Below, piece by piece: positions 12,389 to 24,165 of a stretch of DNA of 64,000 bases (position 1 is the stretch's first letter; every line of letters begins with the position of its first letter). The DNA is from Linnemannia schmuckeri. Its lineage: Eukaryota; Mortierellomycota; Mortierellomycetes; Mortierellales; Mortierellaceae. Both the position numbers and the translations under genes were made by a program. Below the pieces are notes generated by a model. It was not told the origin of the DNA. It saw nothing but the letters and a program-made list of their open reading frames with translations, and made no database searches. Location: the NCBI GenBank assembly GCA_029449235.1, contig JANATG010000001.1, positions 1,364,001 through 1,428,000 of the forward strand, written 5' to 3'.

Positions 12389-12633
12389 CTAATACAAACA
12401 TACATCCTCCTTTTTTTATGCTTCTGTGCTCTATGGTTATGAGGGTTTTTGTGTTAGTATTTGCATTGAGGGCTACTGAAGGATGGGATTGAATAAGGAT
12501 TGAGTGAATTGGCCAATGGGGCTAATTGGATGGCGGTGGTACTGGTATGTTTGGTTATGCACTGACTGACATGGAAAGAGAGAGAGACGGACAAAAAAGG
12601 ACATGTCTGTCTTTGAACATACATGGTCGACTA

Positions 12634-12706
12634 TGATGGATATATGATGGATATATGCTGGATATGCTTGATATGCTGGATATGCTGGACATGCTCGATA
12701 TGCTGA
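12634..12706. repeat. 9-bp tandem repeat (ATATGCTGG-like)
   Basis: About eight imperfect copies of a 9-base unit, ATATGCTGG with variants such as ATATGATGG and ACATGCTCG, run head to tail in the gene-poor region. It is a minisatellite-like array. Its translation in any frame is a three-residue repeat, so it can imitate an open reading frame. Confidence 0.75.
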
Positions 12707-15239
12707 AAATCCCCTTCTTCCCTTTTCCCTTTCCTTTTTCCCTTCTTTCTTCCTTTACATTCCTATTCATTCACATATACATTCGCATCGATTGAATACA
12801 CTTATGCACACATGAACCCCCTTTCGCCTCTTTTTTTTTTTCTTGTTTTCCTTTTCTCGCCCCCTTTGACTCGCGCATTCTCCCCTGTGTCCATCGTTTT
12901 GCACTTTCTCCCTCTCTCCCTCCTTCTTTCTCCCCTTCTCTCTCGCCTTCTCTCTTCTCTCCCCATGGCCGGAAGCACGTCCTTCTTTGTCTCGCTAGCA
13001 CTCTTTCTTCTGTGCTTGGACTCTCGCCACCCCTCATTTTTTTTCTCTTTCTCCGAATGCCATCCGTCCACCCACTGTGTATGCTGAGGAAATACCTTTT
13101 GTGACTCTTCTCGTGCTCTTTCCTTTTCCAATCTGTCCCAAAAAAGGGATTGTCGCGATATGTTCCTGGTCCAACCACATCTTTGACCTTCAAAAAGCTC
13201 TTGGGCTGAACTGAGCAATAAAAAAAAAGAGAACGGAATAGAAAAAAAGTGACAAAAAACGAAAAGAAGCCTAGACAAGTAGACAGCAATGGCGCCCTTG
13301 CAGAGCGTGATGTGTTTGTTCTTGCATTGGAAGTAAGATGACAGAGGCCAAGAGAGAGAGAGAGAAAGTGAGGCAGGACACGACAGGATAGGACAGGATA
13401 TAAAGAAGAGGAGAAAAGTAAAAAAAGAGGGCCGTAGCGGTATCAATGACGGTTCCCAATTGACGACTTTTGCTGTCTCTTCGTTGTTGCCACACACAGT
13501 TATGCTGTGTTTCTTAGTTTCTTCTCTTTGTTGCTGGTTTGTAGTTACCTTATTGTATTTTTACATTCAATTGAATTGGAAACATTGACCATCCGTGAGA
13601 TGTGTATGTTTGTTTATGTATGTACGGAACTGTCTGAGTACCAATGGTGGTTAATGCTTGGTTTTCCATTCACGTCGTGATTCCATCCTGTCATCCATCC
13701 GCTACAATGCCTTGCTCAGTTACCCAATAAGACCCCTTTTTTCTATTCGAAGATGCTTAAATAACTTTCTTTCTTTTTGTTCCTTCATTATCGTTCTCTT
13801 CTTTCATCTTTTTTCTTTCTTCGACAACTTCACTCTCATTCATCATTTATCATTATCTCTCCTCCTTCCTCCTTCACTTTTCTCTTAACTCTCAACCTTC
13901 AACCTGCTTAATATTTCCATCCAACAGCTCGGCAAGGCGCATATACAACCCTCCGCACTCCTTCTCCTCCATACTTACTCACTCACTCCCTCATTCAACC
14001 CTCAACCAATTATTTTCTTGCAGCATACCATTCCCAACTCATATCTACATGCCAACATCTCGCACTCCCATCAACCCTACAGAATCCCTGCTCTCCTGCT
14101 CTTATTTCCTCGGCACTTCTTCGCCCTTCTAGTCACTTCCAACCCTTGTAGCCCATCGCCGCTCAGGGCGATCACTGCCACTGTATGTACCACATTCCTT
14201 TTCTCTTCTTTTGCTCATGTGTTGCACAAGATATCCACTTCGTTTCGAATGAATGTGCGCACGCAGAAGAGGATAAGTGGTGTTGGGTATTTGGGTGATG
14301 TTAGTGATGGCAAATGGTAACAACAACAGAGGCAACAGTACGCAACAAAAGACGAACGTTACTCCCGGGTGGGTGGGTGAACAATTTACTGACTCCGTGA
14401 GATAACATAATATATACATCAGACTCGATTTGACCTAGAGACAAAGAAAGAGAGAGATAGAGAATACGTGTTGAGAAAAGCGAGTTCGATAGACGGTGGC
14501 GGCTATTCATTCCTGTCCTTCCTTACCTTGATTTTGTGTGTGTGTGCTCCTATCGTCCCATTGCATTCATTTCGACACAAGTATACCCATTTCCTCCAAT
14601 CCTCCTCTCAATTACTCTGACAAAAAAGGATGATGATCGCACACAGACAGAGGGACTCGTGCGTGTTTATAACACCTCCTTTTAGGCCCAATTGGCCTCT
14701 CTCCTCCTTCTAACTCTCTCTTGCTCGTTCGTATCGTCCTGTGAATGTATAAAATATTTCGTTCTGGCTCTCTCTGTCTTTGCTTAGTGTTGAAAGTGCT
14801 TTGTTTTTGGCTCTCTCTCCTTGTCTGTCTCCTTTCCTACACATGCCCATCGGATCCCATTGACTCCTTAAAAATCCATTTTAATCCACGTTGAGAGGCT
14901 ACTTTATAAACAAGCGTATTGGCTGGTTGTTGTTCCTGTTGACGTCTGAGTTAGTTGGATGGGCTGGATGGGATGGGATGGATATTTACAACTTACAGTT
15001 ACACTCGCAATCCAATTCACCCTTTCAGTCAAAACAATCAGACACTTAACATATAATAATCAAATAACATGCATGCAACGCACGCACGCATAGCACACAA
15101 AGGATATTTATCTTTACTCTCTCTTTCTGTCTCTCTTTCTGACCTGTCCTGACTTTTCAATGTGTCCCTAGTTTTTTTAAATAGCTCCTCCGCTCCAGAA
15201 AGGCAGCTTTCGTTGATACGACTTCTTTTGTGTTCAGAA

Positions 15240-15515
15240 CCTATTATTTCCCTTTCGCATCATCATCTCCTCTTCCTCCTCCTACTTCTCCCTTTTCCTT
15301 TTCCTTTTCCTTTTGCACCCTTTTTTTGGCCTTTCTGTCTCTTTTCCTCCTCCTTCAACCCTCTCCCCCACACACTTCCTCCACCACCTCCTCCTCTTCT
15401 TCTTGCAACAAATACCCTCAGCAGGCAACTTCAACCCTCCTTTGGCATATACCCGGCCACTTTCGACAGGCACCCATCCTCTCCCCATTCTCCCTTTTTC
15501 ATCCACACACACAAT
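15240..15515 (+). promoter_or_regulatory. CT-rich leader/promoter tract of the cyclin gene
   Basis: The + strand here is dominated by C and T (CCTCCT, CTTTTCCTTTT and similar), ending a few bases before the cyclin ATG at 15530. Sense-strand CT blocks near the transcription start are known for highly or precisely regulated fungal genes. I infer a promoter or 5' leader role from position and composition; no TATA box is evident. Confidence 0.45.
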
Positions 15516-15529
15516 ACACATATAACATC

Positions 15530-17975
15530 ATGAATGGTATCATTCGGATTGATTCCCACCAGGGACTCACCATGACCATGAAGAAGAAGCCAACGGCATC
15601 GCCCACAAAGGGACATCACCTCTCCAGATCATCCCGGCCAACCCTCAACAACCCTCCAGTCAGCACCCTACCAATGCTTCCCTCTCTCGTCAGTAATGCC
15701 ATGACCAGCACAGTAGGTTGGGCCAAAGGCGAGACCGACAACCTGTTGGAGCTGGAGTACAAGGAAGAGATCTTTCAATACATGAAGCAAATGGAGGTAT
15801 GTAACGACTAAGATAGAGCAACTGTTTTTTGTTCGCCCATCCCCATTCGTATGATGCCTGTTCTCTTCTCCCCCTCTTGCCCCGAGATAAGAGGGCCTTG
15901 ATTTTCATCATAACAACTCTTCTCCATCGACAACAACAAACCATTGCAGCCGATGGTATACATTTACTATCTGGCTTTACCTTTCCTTTTCCTTTTTTTT
16001 TTTTTTTTTTTTTTTACTTCTTATTTTCTGCGTTAAATATATAAAAGCCCCTCTCCTTGTATAAAGCACACTATCCATCCCTCCCTCTTCCCTTCCTCAC
16101 CCCTCGCACCCCCTCATCGTCCGTCTCGCCCCCTTTTATCGCCCCTTTGCCCTCCTTCCTGTTCAAGTCCAATGCCAAACAAACAAAAGACATTGGAACT
16201 CATTCTTTATGATTATGCCCAAGGGAGAACCAAAAAATGCACACCTTCTGACCATATCTCTCTGTCTTTTCTCTTCACTCTTACGATTTTCTTGCCTTGT
16301 TCCTTATTTCTTCATCCTGTCACTCCTCCTACCGCATTCTCACTATCTCTCACTCCCGTCCTTTGTTTTTTTTCCCTTTTACCGTGGATGATCTGCCATA
16401 TGACGAAAATGGCCATCCTTACAACACACACAAACCGACAACAACAACTTCCCTCCCCTTTTCAACAAATTATGACGATGCCAATTGACCCTAAAACAGA
16501 AAGAAACAATGGCCGTACCTGAACACATGGACCTTCAACCCGAACTCACCTGGGACTTGAGGCCGCTCCTGGTCGATTTTTTGATCGAGATCCACAATCA
16601 CTTCAACCTCCAACCTGAGACGCTCTACTTGGCCATGAACATGATGGATCGCTACCTCTCCAAACGCGTCGTCTACAAGAAGCACTATCAACTCGTCGGT
16701 ATGACGTCTCTCTGGATCAGTAGTAAATACGAGGACTCAAAGGAAAAGCTCCCCTCGGTCTCACAACTGTGCAAACTGTGCAGCAACACCTACGACGAAG
16801 CAGCCTTTATTACGATGGAACGCCATATCCTCAAAACGCTCGATTACAGTCTAGGACACCCCACCGCAGAGGCCTTTTTGAAGAAGGATTTGGAGATGTC
16901 GGGACAGGATGATCAGATCTTGAAGCATGTTGCACAGTTCTTGATGGAGCTTACCATGTTCCAGCGGTGCTTCCTTTCCTTTGGCTCCTCTACCGTTGCT
17001 GCCAGTGCCCTCTTTCTTGCACGCAGCATTTGCCGAAAGCAGATCGTGGTAAGTTGTTCTATTCTTATTATATTTTTTAAAAAACTTTGTCCCTTTTGAG
17101 ATTGGTTTGCTGCCCATTTAATGGTTACTAAACGCGCATTATTCTATCTCTCAATCTACATCCAATAATAGGTGCCTAATGATCCCAATGTGTTTGCATG
17201 CATCCAATACCTCGACAACAGCTTGACCAACGTGTCCAAAACCGTGCACGAGAAGTATGCTCGTTCGCGTTTGTCACAGGCAAGCATTGTAGTCAAGGAA
17301 TGGGTTGATAACGGTGGCCGTGCCCTGATCCAGCCCATCTCCACTACGGAGTGCTCCAACCCTCTTTGGACTCTCTCCAACATGCTCTGGCAACCTCCAT
17401 CGCCTATTCCTACAACTTTCCCCACCACCACTACCAACACCACCACAACCAACACGCAAGGAACTAACCCTGCAGAGTGCCAGACTGGGTACAGTAACAG
17501 CAACGGTAACAACCATGCTGGTTATAACGCACAGACTCAGCAGCAGCAGCAATCGGCACAGCCGCAACAACAACAACCAGCTCAGTCACAGCCACAACAT
17601 CATCACAACCACCATCATGCCCAACAGCAACAGCAACAGCAACAGCAGCCACCACAACCACAACAACAACAACAGCAGCAGCAGCAGACACACCGCTCGC
17701 AGCAACCTCACCAGATGCATTCTGGTCGCCATCACAGCCATTCGGCCTCGTCTTCAATACATTCCCAGTACGCCCCTCCCAACCATCACCAGCAGCAGCA
17801 GCAGCAACACCCTCACCAAAGAACAGGATCGAGCGTCTCTGCACACCATGTTGCCTACGCAACGTTGCCACAACAACCCCAGCCAGCCGTTATCACGCAC
17901 CAGACGACGTATGATATCCGACCGGCAGGGTCTGATTGTGGGACACGATGGGTAGACATTAACGTGGACATGTAG
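15530..17975 (+). CDS. G1/S-type cyclin (Puc1/Cln-like) with glutamine/histidine-rich tail
   Basis: Three exons (15530-15796, 16500-17048, 17172-17975) give 538 residues, all joined in phase 0. The cyclin box starts with LTWDLRPLLVDFLIEIHNHF, the (M)RxxLVDFLIE signature. LYLAMNMMDRYLSKRVV, then YQLVGMTSLWISSKYED follow, the classic cyclin-N helices with the conserved Lys-Tyr-Glu. The C-terminal cyclin fold follows (FLMELTMFQRCF, SSTVAASALFLARSI). The 'LRPLLVDFLIE' form is nearer Puc1/Cln G1 cyclins than mitotic B cyclins, so the product should activate a Cdk at cell-cycle entry. The last 200 residues are low-complexity Gln, His, Ser and Asn. Intron 1 is 703 bp with a T23 run, far longer than most introns here. 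Cyclin identity is secure; the G1 assignment is less so. Confidence 0.85.
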
Positions 17976-18424
17976 TTTGCCTGTTTTTTTTTTCTCCCCT
18001 TCAAACGAAAAGGAATAGCCTTTTTTTCTTTAGTGCTTTCGTTTTTCATTTTTCTACTTGTACATTATTATCTATATCCTAATGTCCCCCCACCAACCTA
18101 CTATTCCTACACTTACTCCTACTACTCTCCCCCCACCAACCTACTACCCCTGCCCCTACCCTTACTCTTACTACTTCCTCCACCCTCTCTTTTTTTCTTT
18201 TGTGTGTGTCCCTCTCACCTTCAACCGCTGTCGCAAAAGCGATGCTACTTCCCTTAGTCTCCAAACAACTGGTGTCATAACGAAACAAAATAAAATAAAA
18301 TAAAACACAAACTAGAAAAAAATGCACAGGTATATTTGTTGATGGATTATGAATGTGTGTAAATAAAGGTAGGTAAAAGTAAAAGTTAATATAAATAAGA
18401 AATATTAGGCCCCTGCTCATGCAT
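17976..18424. other. convergent intergenic spacer, cyclin/transporter
   Basis: The 449-bp gap lies between the 3' ends of the cyclin (+) and the permease (-). It carries T-rich sequence after the cyclin stop, a CT-rich block with CCCCCCACCAACCTACTA-type near-duplicates around 18085-18145, and an AAAATAAAATAAAA run at 18288-18305. It likely holds both 3' UTRs and their polyadenylation signals; I see no gene. Confidence 0.55.
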
Positions 18425-20420
18425 TTAGGCAATAGCCTTACGTTTGCCACCAACTTTGAGCTTGAGTAAGAAGAGCACGCAAGTACCAACTGCCATAATC
18501 CCACCAATGAACCCTACAGCACCCCGGTAACCCTTATTCGAATTGGGCGCAACTCCATCAACAACATCCCCTCCAAGACTAGCCAAGATGGCAGTCGCAA
18601 TAGGCGTGCCCAGCAAGGACCCCAAGCCATTGACTCCAAACGTGATTCCAACCAGGATGGTCAACGAACCCGTACCAAACTGCTCAGCCAGGACAGGGGC
18701 CAAGAGCGAGATGAATCCGCCACCCATGAGGCCATATAGGATGACATAAACCAGGAGGACAGGAAGGGTGGTCGCAAACATCCAGATCACAAGGGTGGTT
18801 AATGCACTGGCGCCGACACAGAATACGGTCAAGTTGACCAGCCCGAATCGGTCGCCAAAGATTCCGCCGGCGAATCGACCAAAGAATGAGGCACCGTTCA
18901 AGAATGAGTTCAGCATTGCACCCTGGCCTCGTGTGAGATTATGATCCACCGCATAGGCTATGGAGTTTTAAAGATTGAGAGAGATGAGGAGGTATTATGG
19001 TCGATAGAGGTGGTTAGTGGAGATAGAAAACATGGTTGCGGATCAAATTAAGCACAAAGCCATGAGAAAGCATGGACGAAAAAAAAACCTCCAGTCCTCA
19101 AAGATTAAAAACTTTGGCAAAAACAAAACTTACAAGGCAAGAGGTTGAGTGGAGAGAAATAACCGAAGGAAGTCAGCAAGACTCCTGAGAGGAGGAGCAA
19201 GAATGCAGGCTTCCGCATAGTCTCGACATCTTTCATTGAAACATTGACAGCTTGAGCGCCATTGGGTGAGAATTGACGAATCAGGATTGCAGAGATAACC
19301 ATAGAGCACCAGACAATGATACCCAGGACTCGGAGACACCAGCGGTGGCCGATCGACGCGTTCAACTTCTCAATCAGGACTGAGAAGACAAGGCCTCCAA
19401 CTCCTGAACCTGAGATACCGATACCAGAGGCCATACCTCGACGGACGACAAACCATTGGGAGGGTGCGGCCAAGATACAGGGATTTGCCATCGCCGCTCC
19501 CAGCTAGAGAGTAGAATGTGATAGCACAGTAAGTTGGTAGGATATAATTAGTATGATGAGTGTGAGGGGGTGATGCCTTCGTCGAGAAAAACAGAAATGC
19601 TTTCATGAACAATCACTGGATAATTTGAAATGGGCTGACTTACACCGTAGAGGATACCTTGAGTCAGGTACAGGTGCCAGACCTAGGGTAAAGGTGGGGC
19701 GGGGATCGGGGAGTGAAGGGAAAAAGTGGGTCAGGATCAGGATATGAAAAGTGAAGTATGCTTTTGATGTCCTAAAAAGGGAGTCATCCAATCGCAGTCC
19801 AAATTCGCAGATCCAAACGAGAAAAAGGCCCGGGGCGGAGCATGAAGAGACTTAAGACAGGCAAATTGGCTTTTTTGTCGTACCTGAGTAGCAAAGGAGG
19901 CACCGACACATCCGCCAGCAACAAAGACTGAACCCATGAGGATCATCTTGCGGTATCCGATCTTGGCCGCAAACAGCGAGCAGACTCCGCCCACAATATA
20001 CATGAATCCAAACGCCAACGTTCCAATCCAAGACACTGCAGATGTCTGGCCTGGAAACACTTCATCCTTATACAGTTGCTGAAAGATACCCCACGAGAAC
20101 ATAATCCCCAACATCGAAAAGTTGTTCAGAAAACAGGCTCCGACGACCACCCATCCGTATCCACCATCGGGTGGTGCCATATTGGTATTGGTGCTGGGAG
20201 CTTCTTCGATTTCAGTGGATGTGGAGGCTGTGGGCGTTTGGTTGAAGGATCCGATGGCAACTTTTTCTAGGTCGATCTGTCCTGCTGTTACTCCTGCTGA
20301 TGGTATTCCTTGGTGGACTGTAGATCCGGACGAGGTTGAGCGGGAGCGTGTCTTCTCATTGCCAGTATGTTCTTGGATGTCTTGGCCCATTGGCGCTGCT
20401 CCTATTGTTGTTGAATCCAT
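18425..20420 (-). CDS. MFS transporter, monocarboxylate-transporter-like (SLC16/Mch family)
   Basis: Four exons (19884-20420, 19644-19682, 19134-19503, 18425-18957) encode 492 residues. After a 90-residue hydrophilic N-terminus comes PPDGGYGWVVVGACFLNNF, the signature at the start of the first membrane helix in monocarboxylate-transporter-like permeases. Further hydrophobic segments fit a 12-helix fold: IGTLAFGFMYIVGGVCSLF, MILMGSVFVAGGCVGASF, GIGISGSGVGGLVFSVL, CLRVLGIIVWCSMVISAIL, then six in the last exon (for example VGITFGVNGLGSLLGTPI). The expected charged loop RRGMASG after helix 4 is present. These proteins carry monocarboxylates or related organic acids, but in yeast Mch proteins the substrate is not simple lactate, so I give none. 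The second exon is only 39 nt (VWHLYLTQGILYG), part of helix 4. The start is the first ATG in frame. Confidence 0.88.
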
Positions 20421-21971
20421 AGCTGAATTTACTCCCAAAGTATTTGTGTAAATTAGATGGTTTTGAGGAGAAAGTAAAACAGTGAAACGAGGGATATGTG
20501 CGTAGTAAAAGGGTCAAAGTTTTTCTTTTGGGTGAATGCGGTTGCGAATGAGCGAAGGATGAGGGAAAGGAATGAACGAAAGGAGCTGAATGAGAAAGAA
20601 AGAGAGAAGGACAGAAAGAAGAAAAAAAAAAAACACAAGCGGCCTTTTATACTTTTTGGAGCGGGTGCTGGATAAAAAGGCAAGACACAAAGGATCGGAC
20701 TTCTTAGAGTTGGCCGTACAAAAACCACGCTTCACTTACTCAAAGTCCTGCTCAAAACAAATTCTTTCAACTGCCGACATTAGCTGCAACAAAACCTTTT
20801 TTAGCCGACGTTTCATTCGCCCATCGGTCAGTGCCTGGCTGACTGACAGGCAAACCGACTTTCAATGAAGAACCTGAAAAAAAATCCCTCGGTAAAAGTC
20901 TGTCTGTCGTAAACGACTTCATGAGCCAGGATCAACAACGATTGTCTGTCGTCAAGATCAAAATAAATCCGGAAAATACAAAGAAAAAAAACTGGTCTAG
21001 CGGAAAAGCTCCTGATCTAGTCGCCCACATTTTGTCGCTTCTTTGACCAATGCGAAAAGAATAGTGGAGCAACACAACGACCCCCTCATTCGCTTCCTTC
21101 CACTTCATTCTTCATCGCAGTCTCCTTCTTCTTTCGCCTCCAAGTTGTTGTCCCCGCATTCATATTTTTTTCACACATGCACAAGCGTATGTATACACAC
21201 AACATCCCCGCTTTTCCGGGTGAATGATCATCACGCCCTTCTTTGTGGGCAACAGTGACATGTTCGTTAGGATGCATTTTATTGAAATTTTTCTTCTTCC
21301 AACCTTGTTTTCCTTTCTTTTCTTGGTGAAGAAACTATGTGCGACTGCGTGTGTATGTGTATGCAGCACAGAAGACAAACAGAAATGGAAAGGAAAGAAA
21401 TAAAATGCCGCGCATGAACTTCAAAAAATGAGATCTGAGGGTGCAAACAAAAAAAAAAAAAGGGTTGAAAAAGGCGGGGAATTCGATTGTGAGCAGCCCT
21501 CATATTTTTTTTGAGTATATGTACACCTAACCACGCCACAGGATGACTGAGAAAGAGCATTGTATGCCAGATGGACACCTCCCCTCTTTGATCAATCAAA
21601 CTTCGTAGGTTTGACCACACTTGATGCAGTTGCGATTCCATTGCGTCACGCGTTTTTTTTGGAGTTGCTATTACAAGGGGTTTTTATTTGCTAACAGAGA
21701 AAAGTAGAAAACTGTACACGCTTTAGAGGGTGAGAGAAAGAATAAACAACAAAGTAAAAAGGATAGTACTTGCGAGGGAGATTTTGTTCAAAGCAGAAGC
21801 AGGAGGGAAAAAGGAAGGAAAAGAAGGAAGCGAGGGAAGAAGTACATAGAAAACGAGCGGGAAAGTGACTTTCAGCCGTGGAAGACATCTCTTATCGTCC
21901 GAACGGCGAAAATAAAAAGAGTTTAGTCCACCAAAACAGGCGTTGACATATCACAACGTGTCGACAGGATT
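20421..21971. other. intergenic spacer upstream of the permease gene
   Basis: This stretch contains the permease promoter at its left end and the 3' region of the small YABBY-like gene at its right end. It is A-rich on the + strand near 20580-20640. I see no further protein-like frame; several short hydrophobic frames are A/T-rich noise. Confidence 0.5.
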
Positions 21972-22645
21972 TTACTGTCCGCGCTTGGGGTTGAGGGGAG
22001 AGTCCTTCCAGAGACCGGCAACATGCTTGAAAGCCTCCTATTAAGTTGTAAAAGAAGATTGATGGCGGTGGCGAAATCGGTAAACAGAATAGCGTGTGAG
22101 TTGTTATCCTTATCTAGACAGTTGGAAAGAGGTCGAGTGCTCTTCTCGTCCATTGTCAATCCTGTCCAGGGAGAATAATAACAACAACAGAGGTCCGTCC
22201 TGTGCGTTGTTTCCCGTTGGAGGTTGATCATTTTTATAGTAGCTAGAGCTGTGAAAGATGCTCTGATGCTCAAGAGCGCCCTTTTCTTCCTATGATTAAC
22301 ATCTATTTGCTGCTGGGGTAGGGTGTTCGCGTGTCGAGTATGGTTGCTTTTGGGTCGCGTTATTCTTTACCTTGTGATCGACACCAGGGTTCTTGGTCTT
22401 GTACTTGGGGAGCTCCTCTTTCATGAAGGTGTTATAAGCAGACATCTTCTTCTTGGCAGGCTCGGCAGGGGCTACAAGGTGAGGTATGGAGGAGTGGTGG
22501 TAACATACGAGCCAAAACGCAATATGAAAATTAGTGGCGCGTATAGCTTTTTTAGGGTTAACTGCTGACTATACACAAGACGGGGTGGGTGGTGGCACTT
22601 ACCTGACTTCTTGGGGGGAACAGGCGTCGACTTGACCTTGGGCAT
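21972..22645 (-). CDS. small YABBY/HMG-box-like DNA-binding protein
   Basis: Three exons (22603-22645, 22371-22471, 21972-22037) encode only 69 residues, too split to show up as one frame. It starts MPKVKSTPVPPKKS, a basic tail. The body is KKKMSAYNTFMKEELPKYK followed by NPGVDHKEAFKHVAGLWKDS. That is the (P/S)AYNxFMKxEL...HKEAFxxxAxxWK pattern shared by plant YABBY C-terminal domains and small fungal HMG-box-like proteins. Such proteins bind DNA and are presumed nuclear. Two GTAAGT/GTAAAG donors and two CTAG/GGAG-bounded acceptors preserve the frame. A CT-rich block (on the coding strand) about 100 bp upstream may be its promoter. Fold assignment is from the motif alone; the biological role is unknown. 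Confidence 0.75.
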
Positions 22646-24165
22646 TATGGATGGGTGTTATTGGTTTGTGTAGGTTGATGTGATTGTGATGAGAAGGTGA
22701 TGGGAGTGGTGGTAAGCCGATGAGGTTGAGGGATGAGTGGTGACAGTGAAAAAGAAAAGAGGAAAAAGAAAAGAGGAAAAAGAAAAGAAAAAAAATGAAA
22801 ACGAAATGGGGAATAGGGCTACTATTTGTGAAATAAGACTTGAGGTCATGCTGGTGTGGCTCGACTCGGCCTGGGTTTACAGGCAGCGGTTGAGGTTGAT
22901 TATTGTTCGTTGCTAACTTGCTATCATGCTTTCAAAGCTAAACAAACGCTCATACATCCCACCTTACTCCCATTGGTATACTATTCGTGAAAGAACTCAC
23001 TCTTGATTGCCACTCAACAATACACTCCACTACTCGCCCGCTTCGAAACAGACCCTTAGTCACTTCGCGGCGTTCACTTGGCCCAGCCTCTGGAACTTGA
23101 GATAAAAAAGCAAAAAATGCTTACTATTTCCCTCTATCCTTCACATCCTTGTCCAACCCACTCTAGAGCCCTCATCCTTGTTCTCGACCAACCCCTGTCA
23201 ACACTCTTTTCTCTATTATTTGTTTGGTATTCTGTCAGATACAATTTATAAGGCAAGCAAGCAGGGAAAGCACTATGGAATACATAGATTATTATGCTCC
23301 TTCCTTGTCTCATTTTCGATAGGATGGAAACAAAGGCATTGTTCGCCACACCATCGTCGGATTATGTGGCCCTTTCCCTTTTGTTGACTCCTATTCGCAT
23401 TCTATCATTCGATGGGTCAAGTGGGAAACCAAACACAAAGAAGAGTGGGAAAAGGAGTTAAAGAAGGAAGGAGAAAGGAAGAAGGACAGCCACTACTACT
23501 CTCTCCTCTTTTTCTTACCCATCTACTTGACTCTCCTACCGCCTTATTGTGCACAAAGGTCAAAGGAGACTGGGAAAAAATGGGAAGAGGGACAAAAAAA
23601 AAAAAAAAAACGATAAAAACAACAACACACTGAAGCGGTAACAAGGAAAGGTCCCGCCGTCAGGAAAAGAAGAGAAGAAAAGAACTGAGGCTATCCATCC
23701 AACGCACACAATTATATACATACACACACTCGTGTTTGTATGCAATGGGCCTATTCCTTTAAACGATGGATTTCGTCCCTTCTGCCTGTTTGGTCCATTC
23801 AAACCTACACTGCTAATGCCATGTACGTTGTTTGATACCAAGAGACGAAATATCAATTACATTTTCCCAGTGAGCACGAAGTACATGGTCTTATCCGTCG
23901 CCACCCTCTTTCCTTTCGTTCACTTTTCGTTGGCGCTCAGCTGAAAAGTGCGATCGATAGTGAGAGTAAGTGCAACGAAACAAACAAGAGTGGGCTCACT
24001 TAGGCATGCTGACCAAACCATCTTTTTTTCTTCTTCTTTTCAATTCGTTCTTCACACGGCCGCTAGACTACTATGGCACATCCGACAGTTGCATCCAACA
24101 AAAAGTAAGGAAATGATGCAACAAGGGTGAGAAAGGAAAAGCTGGATTCTCCCCAGAAAAACTGA
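22646..24165. other. intergenic spacer, promoter side of the YABBY-like gene
   Basis: No gene is visible. The left end holds a 14-bp tandem repeat (22748-22794) and should contain the promoter of the small DNA-binding gene. An A17 run lies at 23594-23610. The right end probably includes the 3' UTR of the 637-residue protein gene ending at 24166. Confidence 0.5.
22748..22794. repeat. 14-bp purine tandem repeat (GAAAAAGAAAAGAG)
   Basis: Three head-to-tail copies of GAAAAAGAAAAGAG, the last one decaying into a poly-A run, lie about 100 bp upstream of the minus-strand gene starting at 22645. On that gene's coding strand the array is a CT tract, the usual pyrimidine block seen near fungal transcription starts. 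Confidence 0.75.

Larger units (their letters stand above)
7825..15529. other. 7.7-kb gene-poor region upstream of the cyclin gene
   Basis: Across this stretch no reading frame on either strand has convincing protein composition. The sequence is a patchwork of CT-rich and GA-rich tracts, A/T runs and short tandem repeats (for example near 8951-8985 and 12634-12706). One possible gene relic on the minus strand lies at 12047-12388. The last 350 bases before the cyclin start are strongly pyrimidine-rich on the coding strand, the usual look of a fungal promoter and leader. The region probably holds the promoter of the divergent gene ending at 7824 and regulatory sequence or a long leader for the cyclin gene. 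Confidence 0.55.

Noticed and set aside
12802..13497. 231-residue minus-strand open frame
   Set aside because: It is the translation of GA/CT-rich low-complexity sequence (long Glu/Arg/Lys and Ser/Leu runs), with equally long frames alongside it, so the openness comes from base composition.
17464..17871. Minus-strand frame rich in Ala and Val
   Set aside because: It is the antisense of the CAG/CAA-rich tail of the cyclin gene.
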